A DNA stretch of 37,792 bases from Lachnospiraceae bacterium (GTDB lineage: Bacteria; Bacillota; Clostridia; Lachnospirales; Lachnospiraceae), in contig JAFZNO010000098.1 in assembly GCA_017552985.1 (NCBI GenBank), forward strand, positions 1 through 37,792, in the 5' to 3' direction. Positions within the stretch are counted from its first letter, which is position 1. Each line of letters starts with the position of its first letter. Made by a program: the position numbers and the translations under genes. Positions 1-7,025 of the stretch are shown here, in pieces. The notes beneath the pieces were generated by a model, which had not been told where the DNA came from, searched no databases, and saw only the letters and a list, made by a program, of their open reading frames with translations.

Positions 1-363
1 GAAGAGCTCAAGGTTCCGGATTACATCACGGAGATGCTCCGGGAGAAAAACGTACCTTACGAAGAAGTGATCCGCCTGGAGAACGTCATGCCCCAACTCG
101 ACATGCTCTACATGACCAGGGTTCAGAAGGAGCGTTTCTTCAACGAGGAAGACTACGTAAGATTAAAAGACTTCTACGTACTTGATACCGCAAAGATGGA
201 ACTCGCCAGGGAGGACATGCTGGTGCTTCATCCCCTTCCCAGGGTAAACGAGATCTCCGTGGAGGTCGACGACGATCCCAGGGCGGCATACTTCCGCCAG
301 GCCCAGTACGGCGTTTACGTCCGCATGGCCCTGATCATGACGCTCTTAGGACTGGCTTCATAA
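1..363 (+). CDS. pyrB: Aspartate carbamoyltransferase catalytic chain, C-terminal part (5' end outside window)
   Basis: This is the last 120 residues of the catalytic chain of aspartate carbamoyltransferase, which joins carbamoyl phosphate and aspartate in the first committed step of pyrimidine synthesis in the cytosol. The reading frame is open from base 1, so the gene begins upstream of the window. Visible family signatures are [13 protein letters not shown] and the HPLPR motif (in [11 protein letters not shown]), which belongs to the aspartate-binding domain. The tail [15 protein letters not shown] is also typical of the family. The regulatory chain gene follows 59 bases later on the same strand, as in other bacteria with the class B enzyme. 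No promoter or leader can be judged because the 5' end is missing. Confidence 0.96.
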   Translation, partial: EELKVPDYITEMLREKNVPYEEVIRLENVMPQLDMLYMTRVQKERFFNEEDYVRLKDFYVLDTAKMELAREDMLVLHPLPRVNEISVEVDDDPRAAYFRQAQYGVYVRMALIMTLLGLAS

Positions 364-422
364 GATTGCCAGTCATCCCGGCCGCGATGCTGCGCCAAAC
401 CAATTGAGGAGGAAGAACTGAA

Positions 423-860
423 ATGTTAAACGTTGGAAAGATTGAAGAAGGATTCGTGCTCGATCACATCAAGGCCGGAAAAAGCCTTTCGATCTATGAG
501 CACCTTGGACTTGATAAGCTTGATTGCACCGTGGCGATCATCAAAAACGCCCGGAGCGAAAAAATGGGAAAGAAAGACATCTTAAAAGTGGAATGTGACA
601 TCAACACCCTTGACCTCGACGTGCTCGCCTTTATCGACCATAACATCACGGTCAACGTGATCAAGGCCGGCGAGATCGTACAAAAAAAGGAGCTCGTGCT
701 TCCTCAGCAGATCAAGAACGTGATCAAGTGCCACAATCCCCGTTGCATCACTTCCATCGAGCAGGAGCTCCCCCACATTTTCGTGCTGGCAGACCCCGCC
801 AAAGAGGTTTACCGTTGCAAATACTGTGAAGAGAAATATCGCGAAAATGCCATTTTCTAA
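423..860 (+). CDS. pyrI: Aspartate carbamoyltransferase regulatory chain
   Basis: A 145-residue regulatory chain that binds nucleotides and makes the PyrB trimers allosteric. The N-terminal half is the nucleotide-binding domain. The C-terminal half carries the structural zinc site with four cysteines at C103, C108, C132 and C135 (CHNPRC and CKYC), the standard arrangement that contacts the catalytic chain. Length is close to the usual 150. The ATG is preceded by a strong GAGGAGG-type ribosome site. It is the end of a plus-strand operon and converges on the minus-strand gene ending at 877, only 16 bases away. I see no hairpin terminator in that gap. Confidence 0.97.
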   Translation: MLNVGKIEEGFVLDHIKAGKSLSIYEHLGLDKLDCTVAIIKNARSEKMGKKDILKVECDINTLDLDVLAFIDHNITVNVIKAGEIVQKKELVLPQQIKNVIKCHNPRCITSIEQELPHIFVLADPAKEVYRCKYCEEKYRENAIF

Positions 861-876
861 ATCAGTTTGATATGTA

Positions 877-1665
877 TTACTTCGTGCCGAGGCGTTGCTG
901 CAGTTTCTTGCGCAGCTCCTCCACCGTCTCACGATACCGGCTGGACCGAAACGTAGGGTACGCCTGAATGACCTTCCGCAGGCGATTTTCCAACCCTTGC
1001 AGCGTTTCGGTTCTTTTTCTTTGCAATTCTTCGTAGCGCTCCCGGACCTTCCGCTCCACGTCATCCGTAGTAACGGCGATGCGCACGTCCATGCGCTTTT
1101 GGAGCCGTGCGAGCTCGGCCTTCGCTTCCTCCAGCTTCACAAGCACGTCCCGCAGATCCAGGGCCGCCTTGAAGCTCAAGGCGAAATCCGCAAAGATCAC
1201 TGCCGTCAGCACAAACGTCACCGCGGTCAGGACCTGGATCGGCACGGAAAGCACCACCTGCTCCACGTAGCGATGGACCACGGAGGTCATCAAAATGGTC
1301 AGGCCGCCCCAGGCCAGCGTGGATTTCAGGCACACGTGACCCTGAAAATTAAACTTTTGGCTGGAATAATCCCAGTATCTCACCTTAAACAAAGCCTCCA
1401 TGACGACGCCCGTCACGTACTCCAAAAGCGTCGCCCCAACGCATCCCGCCAGATACGTAAGCGGTACGTTGTCCTGAAACGGCATGGATGCCACGAGCAT
1501 CATGATGGCGCCGCTCCCGTACAGGGGCAAAAAGGGACCGTGCATGAAGCCGCGATTGGTCAGCTTACGCGTCTTGACGGATACGTAAGTCGACTCAAAG
1601 CACCATCCAAAAAAGCAATAGAAATAAAAGAAAAATACCCATTGTGCAACGGAATAATGATACAT
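877..1665 (-). CDS. PF06541-type membrane protein (putative ABC transporter permease) with coiled-coil tail
   Basis: A 262-residue protein of unknown function that resembles the Firmicute family annotated as putative ABC-transporter type IV permease (PF06541). The first ~165 residues hold about five hydrophobic segments, with family-like stretches FFGWCFESTYVS near residue 20 and GFMHGPFLPLYG near residue 40. From about residue 170 to the end the chain is charged and rich in Lys, Arg, Glu and Leu, and looks like a cytoplasmic coiled coil. There is no ATPase partner nearby, so a transport role is only a label. It starts 12 bases after the S4-domain gene and is probably cotranscribed. The ribosome site (GGAG) sits unusually close to the ATG, so the start is less certain than for neighbours. 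Confidence 0.7.
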   Translation of the reverse strand: MYHYSVAQWVFFFYFYCFFGWCFESTYVSVKTRKLTNRGFMHGPFLPLYGSGAIMMLVASMPFQDNVPLTYLAGCVGATLLEYVTGVVMEALFKVRYWDYSSQKFNFQGHVCLKSTLAWGGLTILMTSVVHRYVEQVVLSVPIQVLTAVTFVLTAVIFADFALSFKAALDLRDVLVKLEEAKAELARLQKRMDVRIAVTTDDVERKVRERYEELQRKRTETLQGLENRLRKVIQAYPTFRSSRYRETVEELRKKLQQRLGTK

Positions 1666-1677
1666 TCTCCAACGCGA

Positions 1678-2448
1678 TCAGCGATAGATCGCAACCTCCA
1701 CGTTTATTTTTCCCTTCTTGGTCTCGCCCTTCTCCCCCACGAAGATCAGCTTCCCGTAGCCTCTGGCATTCACTGTCTCTCCCGCCTTTAAGGCCCTGGA
1801 ATTGTTCTCACAGCACCGTCCGTTAATGAACACCTTCCCCGTCCGGAATAAGTTCAGGCTGTCGTCTCGCGAGAGCTTCCATGCCTTTGCGATCACGGCA
1901 TCTGCCCTGGGGGAAGCCACCTGGATCATCTCCCTCTTTGGTTCCTCGCAGGCCAGTTCCTTCCACTCTTCACAGATCCTGCATTTCACGCTAGTGTGCT
2001 TCACCTGCGTGAGATTCTCGCAGATGAAGTCCGCCATGTTCTCCAGGCAAAAACAATATGCCTGTTTCTCTCCAACGATAATATCCCCAAGGGTCTGTCT
2101 TTCTATTCCCAGATTCATCAAGGCGCCCAAAAAATCCCTGTGGGACAGGTCATCGGCAAACTTTTGGTTCAAGGGGGTTACGTGAACGCATTTGATCGGA
2201 AATGCCGCCTCATAACCCAATTCCGCGGGATTGCCAAACCGGATCACCACGCGGTCCGCCTCTTCCCTTCCGCCATTTAGCTCACATCCGTAGCTTCGAA
2301 GCTCCGGCTCCGTCCTCCAAAAGACATCCTGCTCCGCCAACCCCAAAAACTCCGTAAACGTAAATATGTTTTGCTTATAGGACCTGTCAGCCAGATCCAG
2401 GAGTCTCTTTTGAAATTGCTGCAGTTCTCTCTCACTTTTCTCTGCCAT
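1678..2448 (-). CDS. YlmH-like S4-domain RNA-binding protein
   Basis: A 256-residue protein matching the YlmH family of Gram-positive bacteria. The N-terminal ~170 residues form the YlmH-specific region. The C-terminal ~75 residues are an S4 RNA-binding domain, recognisable from SRDDSLNLFRTGKVFING followed by a turn and the tail KAGETVNARGYGKLIF. YlmH proteins have been linked to division genes and to rescue of stalled ribosomes; which role applies here cannot be told from sequence. Usually ylmH lies in the ftsZ-divIVA region, so this placement beside a metal-transport cluster is different. The start has a GAGG ribosome site 7 bases upstream. Confidence 0.82.
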   Translation of the reverse strand: MAEKSERELQQFQKRLLDLADRSYKQNIFTFTEFLGLAEQDVFWRTEPELRSYGCELNGGREEADRVVIRFGNPAELGYEAAFPIKCVHVTPLNQKFADDLSHRDFLGALMNLGIERQTLGDIIVGEKQAYCFCLENMADFICENLTQVKHTSVKCRICEEWKELACEEPKREMIQVASPRADAVIAKAWKLSRDDSLNLFRTGKVFINGRCCENNSRALKAGETVNARGYGKLIFVGEKGETKKGKINVEVAIYR

Positions 2449-2501
2449 GTATTAACCTCTGCGTCCGCTTTAGGAATGCTGCCAGGTGGCGGCTCAGCCC
2501 G

Positions 2502-3296
2502 TCACCCCAGCATCACGTCCAGCGTCATCATCAGTGCAAAGCCCAGGGCAAACGCCAGGGTTCCGCGATTATTGTCATTTCCTTCATTCGCTTCCGGAAT
2601 CAGTTCCTCCACCACCACGTAGATCATGGCTCCTGCCGCGAAGGCGAGCATGTAAGGCAGGACCGGCGTCACGATCTTCGCCAGCGCTATGGTGATCAAG
2701 GCTCCGACCGGTTCCACGACTCCCGACAGGACGCCGAGTCCAAAGGATTCCTTAAGGCTCTTTCCCTCCGCCCGGAAAGGCAGGGAAATGATGGCACCCT
2801 CCGGGAAATTTTGGATGGAAATGCCAATTGCCAAAAGGATCGCCGCCGTCATGGTCACGGGACTTTCCTCGCTCAGCGCGCCCGCCAAAATAGCTCCGAT
2901 GGCCGCGCCCTCCGGAAAATTGTGGATGGTCACCGCCAACATCAGCATGGCCGTTCTGCCAAGCTTGCTCTTCCTCCCCTCGGGCAACGCCTGCCCTGCG
3001 TGAAGGTGCGGTACCAAACTGTCCATCGCCAGTAAAAACAGGATTCCCAGGGCAAAGCCGATCAGCGCCGGAAAAAACCTAAGCCTCCCCATTTCCTCCC
3101 TCATCTCGATGGCGGGAATGATCAGGGACCATACGGATGCCGCCACCATCACGCCTCCTGCGAATCCAATAAACAGCCTTTGCAGTCCCCCATGCACTTC
3201 CTTTTTCAGAAACAGCACGCATGCCGCGCCAAGACTTGTTCCCAAAAACGGGAGACATAGGCCAATCCAAACACCCATCACGAAAGAATGCTCCAT
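2502..3296 (-). CDS. ZIP family divalent metal transporter
   Basis: A 264-residue integral membrane protein of the ZIP family, which brings zinc or related divalent cations into the cytoplasm. The two metal-coordinating helices are clear: HNFPEGAAIG (around residue 125) and QNFPEGAIIS (around residue 163), the paired H/QNxPEG signatures of helices IV and V. About eight hydrophobic segments are present, as expected. A promoter with an extended -10 lies directly upstream, next to a terminator that ends the preceding GTPase gene, so this gene may be controlled separately from the two COG0523 genes. Its neighbours suggest a metal-homeostasis role. The substrate cannot be fixed from sequence. Confidence 0.92.
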   Translation of the reverse strand: MEHSFVMGVWIGLCLPFLGTSLGAACVLFLKKEVHGGLQRLFIGFAGGVMVAASVWSLIIPAIEMREEMGRLRFFPALIGFALGILFLLAMDSLVPHLHAGQALPEGRKSKLGRTAMLMLAVTIHNFPEGAAIGAILAGALSEESPVTMTAAILLAIGISIQNFPEGAIISLPFRAEGKSLKESFGLGVLSGVVEPVGALITIALAKIVTPVLPYMLAFAAGAMIYVVVEELIPEANEGNDNNRGTLAFALGFALMMTLDVMLG

Positions 3297-3313
3297 TACT
3301 TTTGCTCTATCCT

Positions 3314-3322
3314 ATTATAGCA
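3314..3322 (-). promoter_or_regulatory. Extended -10 promoter element for the ZIP transporter
   Basis: The minus strand reads TGCTATAAT, an extended -10 element with a perfect TATAAT, about 18 bases before the ATG at 3296. The region where a -35 box would lie is occupied by the loop and arm of the upstream terminator hairpin and does not match TTGACA well, so the promoter would depend on the extended -10. The short leader leaves little room for a strong ribosome site. Confidence 0.55.
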
Positions 3323-3325
3323 AAA

Positions 3326-3354
3326 TACGCCGCTTTCGTGACAAAAGCGGCGTA
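3326..3354 (-). terminator. Rho-independent terminator after the second COG0523 gene
   Basis: A perfect 11-bp inverted repeat (3326-3336 with 3344-3354, 7-base loop, arm TACGCCGCTTT) lies 19 bases beyond the stop of the gene ending at 3373. On the minus strand it is followed by only TTTTG, so termination may be partial. The promoter of the ZIP gene begins immediately after it. Confidence 0.65.
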
Positions 3355-3372
3355 CAAAGAAGCATTTGTTTT

Positions 3373-4305
3373 TTAGCTAAAGCTGATCACTTCATCCCTG
3401 GGCGCCTTAGTCTTTTCAACGCTCACCGCGTGAAGCACGGGGCCTTCGCCATTGTAATCCTTCCAATATTCCTTGGAGACGGTGGCCGTGATCTTAACCC
3501 AATCCCGTTCCTTCAGGCTGGCTGCCCCTGCGAACTCACAGACGTAGCCAAGAAATGCCATGTCTTCCGCACAGCAGGTCATGGCCATTCTTCCCGGAAC
3601 AAAATAATTTGTGGGAATTCCCTTGGGCTTCGCGACCATTGCGACAAACTGGATCTTCTTTCCCACGTAACGCTCTAAGTGATCCATGGCATCCAGATAA
3701 AAGATGCCGTAACCGCGATTGTCCAGAACGATCGGGTCTTTTTGAAGATCGTAGGGAAGATCCTCTTCGAAGATCTCATCGATCTCGCCGTTGGCGTCCT
3801 CAAAGATCACGTCAGCCGAAGCATTGACTGCTTTCACGTTTCTCTTGTAAGAATTCAGCTGATCACGCACCGTGTCACAGCGGTTAAAGATGATCATCTC
3901 TGACTTGCGGATCATCTCCGCCACCAAAGACTTCATGTTGGTGTAATACGTAGGGAACGTGCTTCCGTCAATGACGGTGATCTGCTGCTCGATCTTCCAG
4001 TGCCAGGGAAGCTTCATGTTTTTGTAGTTCCACATGCCGTTATACTCAATGATAATGCGCTCCGGCTTATGTTTCTTCTCAAGCTCCACAAGCTTATTTG
4101 CATTGAAATCTTCCTCGTTTTCGATCAGCTCCACCACCGTGTTGCTGCGTCTTAAAAGCGCGGGATCATATTCCTTCTCTCCCTCCTCACAAAGAAGGAG
4201 CAGGGTCGTGCCCCGGATCTGAAAATAGGGCTGACTCAAAGTGAAGGTGATAAATTCCGTCTTTCCACTTTCCAAAAATCCATTGATCGCATATACGGGT
4301 TTCAT
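3373..4305 (-). CDS. COG0523-like GTPase with C-terminal DUF1980-like domain
   Basis: A 310-residue protein of the CobW/COG0523 metallochaperone superfamily. The P-loop is GFLESGKT at residues 9-16, and FNRCD near residue 160 is the likely counterpart of the NKxD guanine-binding motif. The CxCC metal-binding motif that defines most COG0523 proteins is absent: the matching place reads LLLLCEEGEKEYD. The C-terminal ~90 residues carry GRMAMTCCAEDMAF and a later DWVKITATV, which resemble the C-terminal domain of the TIGR03943/DUF1980 family rather than the usual CobW C-domain. It follows the first GTPase by 12 bases, so they are surely cotranscribed. The two probably act together on metal delivery, perhaps zinc; this is inference. 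The start has an AGAGGAT ribosome site. Confidence 0.8.
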   Translation of the reverse strand: MKPVYAINGFLESGKTEFITFTLSQPYFQIRGTTLLLLCEEGEKEYDPALLRRSNTVVELIENEEDFNANKLVELEKKHKPERIIIEYNGMWNYKNMKLPWHWKIEQQITVIDGSTFPTYYTNMKSLVAEMIRKSEMIIFNRCDTVRDQLNSYKRNVKAVNASADVIFEDANGEIDEIFEEDLPYDLQKDPIVLDNRGYGIFYLDAMDHLERYVGKKIQFVAMVAKPKGIPTNYFVPGRMAMTCCAEDMAFLGYVCEFAGAASLKERDWVKITATVSKEYWKDYNGEGPVLHAVSVEKTKAPRDEVISFS

Positions 4306-4317
4306 GTTTTATCCTCT

Positions 4318-5565
4318 CTACTTGCGGAAAAGCTCTGCGAGCTTGTCTTCCTTCAGCTCCGCGCCGATGACGCAGATCTTTCCGGTAACCTCGGGCTTTC
4401 CGGTTCTTACGTCCTGCTCTTCGGGAACGTAATCATAATAAATCCAGGTTCCATCCTCAGCGGGAACCATGCCCTTCGCACGAAGGATGACGCCGTACTC
4501 ACCGCTGTCAAGGGCGGTCAGGATACTCTCAATCTCGCTTCTGGAATATTTGTTGGGCGTCTCCATGCCCCAGCTGGTGAACACTTCGTCCGCATGATGG
4601 TGATGATGATGCTCGTGGTCATGATCATGGCATCCGCAGGTGCAGTCCGGACCATGGTCGTGATGATGGTGCTCATGCTCCTCCTCGTCATCATCGTCGT
4701 CATGATGATGGTGGTGGTGCTCGTGCTCCTCCTCGTCATCATCGTCGTCATGATGGTGATGGTGGTGCTCGTGCTCCTCCTCTTCATCATCGTCGTCATG
4801 ATGATGGTGGTGATGATGCTCGTGCTCCTCCTCGTCATCATCGTCGTCATGATGGTGATGGTGGCCGCAGCAACACTCCTCGTCGTCATCATCGTGGTGA
4901 TGATGGTGATGATGCTCGTGCTCCTCATGAGCCTTCTCCAACATTTCAGCCAGCAGGTCATCCAGCTTGTCCGCACCCTCAATGGTGTCAAGGATCGCCT
5001 TGCCCTCAAGCTGCGAAAGCGGCGTCGTGATGATAGTTGCCTTCGCGTTGTGCTCGCGGATCAGCGCCACCGCCTCGGCGATCTTCTCCTGGCTCGCCTT
5101 GTCGGTACGGCTCAGGATAATGGTGCCTGCGTATTCGATCTGATTGATAAAGAACTCACCAAAGTTCTTGATATACATCTTGCACTTCGTGGCATCCACC
5201 ACCGCAACCGCGCTATTTACCTGCACGTCTAGGTCCTTCGCCACGTTCTCCACTGCCTTCAGCACGTCGGACAGCTTGCCGACGCCGGAGGGCTCGATCA
5301 AAATGCGCTCAGGCGCATAAGTACTAACCACTTCCTTCAGGGAAGTTCCAAAATCACCTACCAATGAACAACAAATGCATCCGGAGTTCATCTCCTTGAT
5401 CTCAATTCCGGCCTCTTTCAGGAATCCGCCGTCAATGCCGATCTCACCAAATTCGTTCTCGATCAGCACCGTCTTGGAACCATCCAATGCCTCAGCCAAA
5501 AGCTTCTTGATCAGAGTCGTCTTTCCGGCTCCGAGAAATCCAGATACCACGTCGATCTTTGTCAT
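4318..5565 (-). CDS. COG0523 (CobW-like) GTPase with long His/Asp/Glu-rich tract
   Basis: A 415-residue metallochaperone-type GTPase. The start chosen is MTKIDVVSG with an AAAGGGTG ribosome site; a frame extension to 5610 exists but has no ribosome site. Walker A GFLGAGKTT is at residues 9-17, the CxCC motif (GCICCS) at about 63-66, and SRTDK near 142 is the guanine-specificity motif. From about residue 212 to 325 the chain is almost only His, Asp and Glu in ~16-residue blocks, with some fifty histidines plus CCCG and CTCGC clusters. The usual CobW C-terminal domain follows (EIESILTALDSGEYG onward). His-rich COG0523 proteins bind several zinc or nickel ions; storage or delivery of zinc is the likeliest role here. 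A TTGACA at 5669-5674 may be its -35 box, but no good -10 follows. Confidence 0.92.
   Translation of the reverse strand: MTKIDVVSGFLGAGKTTLIKKLLAEALDGSKTVLIENEFGEIGIDGGFLKEAGIEIKEMNSGCICCSLVGDFGTSLKEVVSTYAPERILIEPSGVGKLSDVLKAVENVAKDLDVQVNSAVAVVDATKCKMYIKNFGEFFINQIEYAGTIILSRTDKASQEKIAEAVALIREHNAKATIITTPLSQLEGKAILDTIEGADKLDDLLAEMLEKAHEEHEHHHHHHHDDDDEECCCGHHHHHDDDDDEEEHEHHHHHHHDDDDEEEEHEHHHHHHDDDDDEEEHEHHHHHHDDDDDEEEHEHHHHDHGPDCTCGCHDHDHEHHHHHHADEVFTSWGMETPNKYSRSEIESILTALDSGEYGVILRAKGMVPAEDGTWIYYDYVPEEQDVRTGKPEVTGKICVIGAELKEDKLAELFRK
4666..4930. repeat. 48-bp tandem repeat inside the His-rich GTPase gene
   Basis: The segment GCTCNTGCTCC recurs at 4671, 4719, 4767, 4818 and 4914, giving steps of 48, 48, 51 and 96 bases, with a degenerate copy near 4866. 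Each unit codes one block of about 16 residues: histidines, then aspartates, then glutamates. All step sizes are multiples of three, so the frame is kept. Such in-frame repeats can gain or lose units by slippage. Confidence 0.9.
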
Positions 5566-5734
5566 CTCAGTCACCCTTTCCATTTCTACTTTCTCTACTG
5601 TTTTCATCATCGCAAAGGCTTTCGCCCCGCGCTTAACTATCCCCTATTTTCTACCATGGAAGTGGGAATGTCAACCCATTTCCCTTGATAAAAATGAAAA
5701 TAATTCTTAAATTTCCATTACCTTTTTGGCCGCG

Positions 5735-6526
5735 TCAGTTTATGGCAAGCAGGCCCAGCATCGGAGCCACCGCAACCTCTCCGTCCTCGGAGATGCCGCA
5801 AAGGATTCCCAAAAGGTTGCCCTCCGCGTCAAACAGTCCGCCGCCGCTCATGCCCGGCGTCACCATCACGTCCGCCAGCATCATGTAGGCGTCAAAATCC
5901 ACGAAATACGCATAGTCCTGCAAAATGCACCCGGCGTAGGCATCTTCCCCAACGCCAGTCCTGGATCCCAGCGCGATCACAAGATCCCCGTTGGCCGCAT
6001 CGTCATAGGCTTCCTGCGAAAACTTCGCACGCCGTATCTTCTCGCCGTGATCCACCGCACCATCCGCGCCGTTTTCCTCCAAGAGTGCGTCCCTTGGGAT
6101 CTCCAAGATGGCCAGGTCCTGCTTTTCCGATTGCTTTATCTTATCACAAGTAACCTCATAACCGTCATCAAAGGTGATCTTTGCCGTCCCGTCACCATTT
6201 GCCAGTACGTGAGCTGCCGTCGCGATCCTAAGCCATTCCGCCTCCGCATCGAAGATCACGCCGCTTCCGATCAGGTTCCCCGCCTGGATCCTCACCATGG
6301 CACCGGCGCACTGGTTTTGGATCCTTCCGGCCGGATTCTCGGGATCTTCTACGGTCACCACGTCCACCAGCCCGATAGGTGACAGCGTTGTCTCCTGATT
6401 CTCCTGATCCGTTTCACTGACTGTTTCCGTACCGCTTTCCTCCTGCTCTTTGGCACAGGCGGTCATGGCCAGGAACAATCCGGCGAGCACCAGGGAAATT
6501 CTTGCTTTCCATGAATTTTTTTTCAC
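5735..6526 (-). CDS. Trypsin-like serine protease lipoprotein
   Basis: A 263-residue exported protein. The first 24 residues are a lipoprotein signal with lipobox LAMTAC, so C24 should be lipidated and the protein anchored on the outer face of the membrane. An acidic, probably flexible linker follows (residues ~26-48). The protease fold of the chymotrypsin/HtrA type shows all three catalytic residues: H106 (ATAAHVL), D137 (KQDLAIL) and S227 (GMSGGGL). There is no PDZ domain, so it is shorter than HtrA/DegP. The GTG start has a GGAAGG ribosome site about 8 bases upstream. It lies downstream of the RNase P RNA terminator. I could not identify its own promoter. Substrates are unknown. Confidence 0.85.
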   Translation of the reverse strand: MKKNSWKARISLVLAGLFLAMTACAKEQEESGTETVSETDQENQETTLSPIGLVDVVTVEDPENPAGRIQNQCAGAMVRIQAGNLIGSGVIFDAEAEWLRIATAAHVLANGDGTAKITFDDGYEVTCDKIKQSEKQDLAILEIPRDALLEENGADGAVDHGEKIRRAKFSQEAYDDAANGDLVIALGSRTGVGEDAYAGCILQDYAYFVDFDAYMMLADVMVTPGMSGGGLFDAEGNLLGILCGISEDGEVAVAPMLGLLAIN

Positions 6527-6568
6527 GCCGTGCCCTTCCTTTCATGATTTTTGAGGTCTTACGTTACT

Positions 6569-6607
6569 AAAAAATACCGTAAACCTGGGATCTCCAAAGT
6601 TTACGGC
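6569..6607 (-). terminator. Rho-independent terminator of RNase P RNA
   Basis: On the minus strand an 8-bp stem (GTTTACGG at 6599-6606 pairing with CCGTAAAC at 6577-6584) is followed directly by six thymidines (6569-6574). It starts about 10 bases past the end of the RNase P P1 helix. Confidence 0.9.
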
Positions 6608-6614
6608 ACCTTTT

Positions 6615-6967
6615 AAGCGTAAGCAGAACGATAAGCCGGGTTATGTCGTTGAGCGATCATCTATCTAGTACGACTGTTACCAGCCGCATCAAGCGACCCA
6701 CCTGAGAGCAGGCCGGGCAAGCCTATTGCTCTCTGCTTGGTCTTGCTTCGGATGGGGTTTACATGGCTCCGCCTGTTACCAGACGGACGGTAGTCTCTTA
6801 CACTGCCTTTCCACCCTTACCGGTGCGGTTGCACCGGCGGTATATCTCTGTTGCACTGGCCTGGGAGTCACCTCCACCGGACGTTATCCGGCATCCTGCC
6901 CTATGAAGCCCGGACTTTCCTCACCCATGCTTTCGCATGGCCGCGATCGCCTGTCCTGCTTACGCCA
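6615..6967 (-). ncRNA. rnpB: RNase P RNA (catalytic RNA for tRNA 5' maturation)
   Basis: The minus strand carries the hallmark segments of bacterial RNase P RNA: GAGGAAAGTCCGGGCTTC near the 5' end (P4 region) and ACCCGGCTTAT near the 3' end. The ends are set by the P1 helix: GCGTAAGCAG at 6956-6965 pairs perfectly with CTGCTTACGC at 6617-6626. The order of conserved elements and the GCCGGATAACGTCCGG hairpin suit the common ancestral (type A) architecture more than the Bacillus type, though that is judged by eye. About 353 nt, the usual size. Promoter and terminator flank it closely, so it is a single-gene transcript. Confidence 0.96.
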
Positions 6968-6973
6968 AATGTC

Positions 6974-7002
6974 ATTATAATATGTTCTGCCAAAGTACGC
7001 AA
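6974..7002 (-). promoter_or_regulatory. Promoter of rnpB
   Basis: Minus-strand -35 box TTGCGT (6997-7002), 17-base spacer, perfect -10 TATAAT (6974-6979). Transcription would start near 6967, which coincides with the first base before the P1 helix of RNase P RNA. The promoter lies in the short gap behind the nucleoside kinase stop. Confidence 0.85.
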
Positions 7003-7025
7003 GGAAAAATTCCTTTCAGCGCCGG

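Noticed and set aside
4666-4930. Regular ~48-bp repeats as a CRISPR array
   Set aside because: There are no unique spacers; the repeats are contiguous, in frame and code the His/Asp/Glu blocks.
4594-5232. Long plus-strand ORF rich in Met and Val opposite the His-rich GTPase
   Set aside because: It is the antisense reading of the CAT/CAC and GAC/GAT repeats and has no family features or ribosome site.
5611-5734. Zur-like operator and full promoter upstream of the first COG0523 gene
   Set aside because: A TTGACA is present at 5669-5674 but no convincing -10 follows at 16-18 bases, and the A/T-rich stretch does not form a clear inverted repeat.
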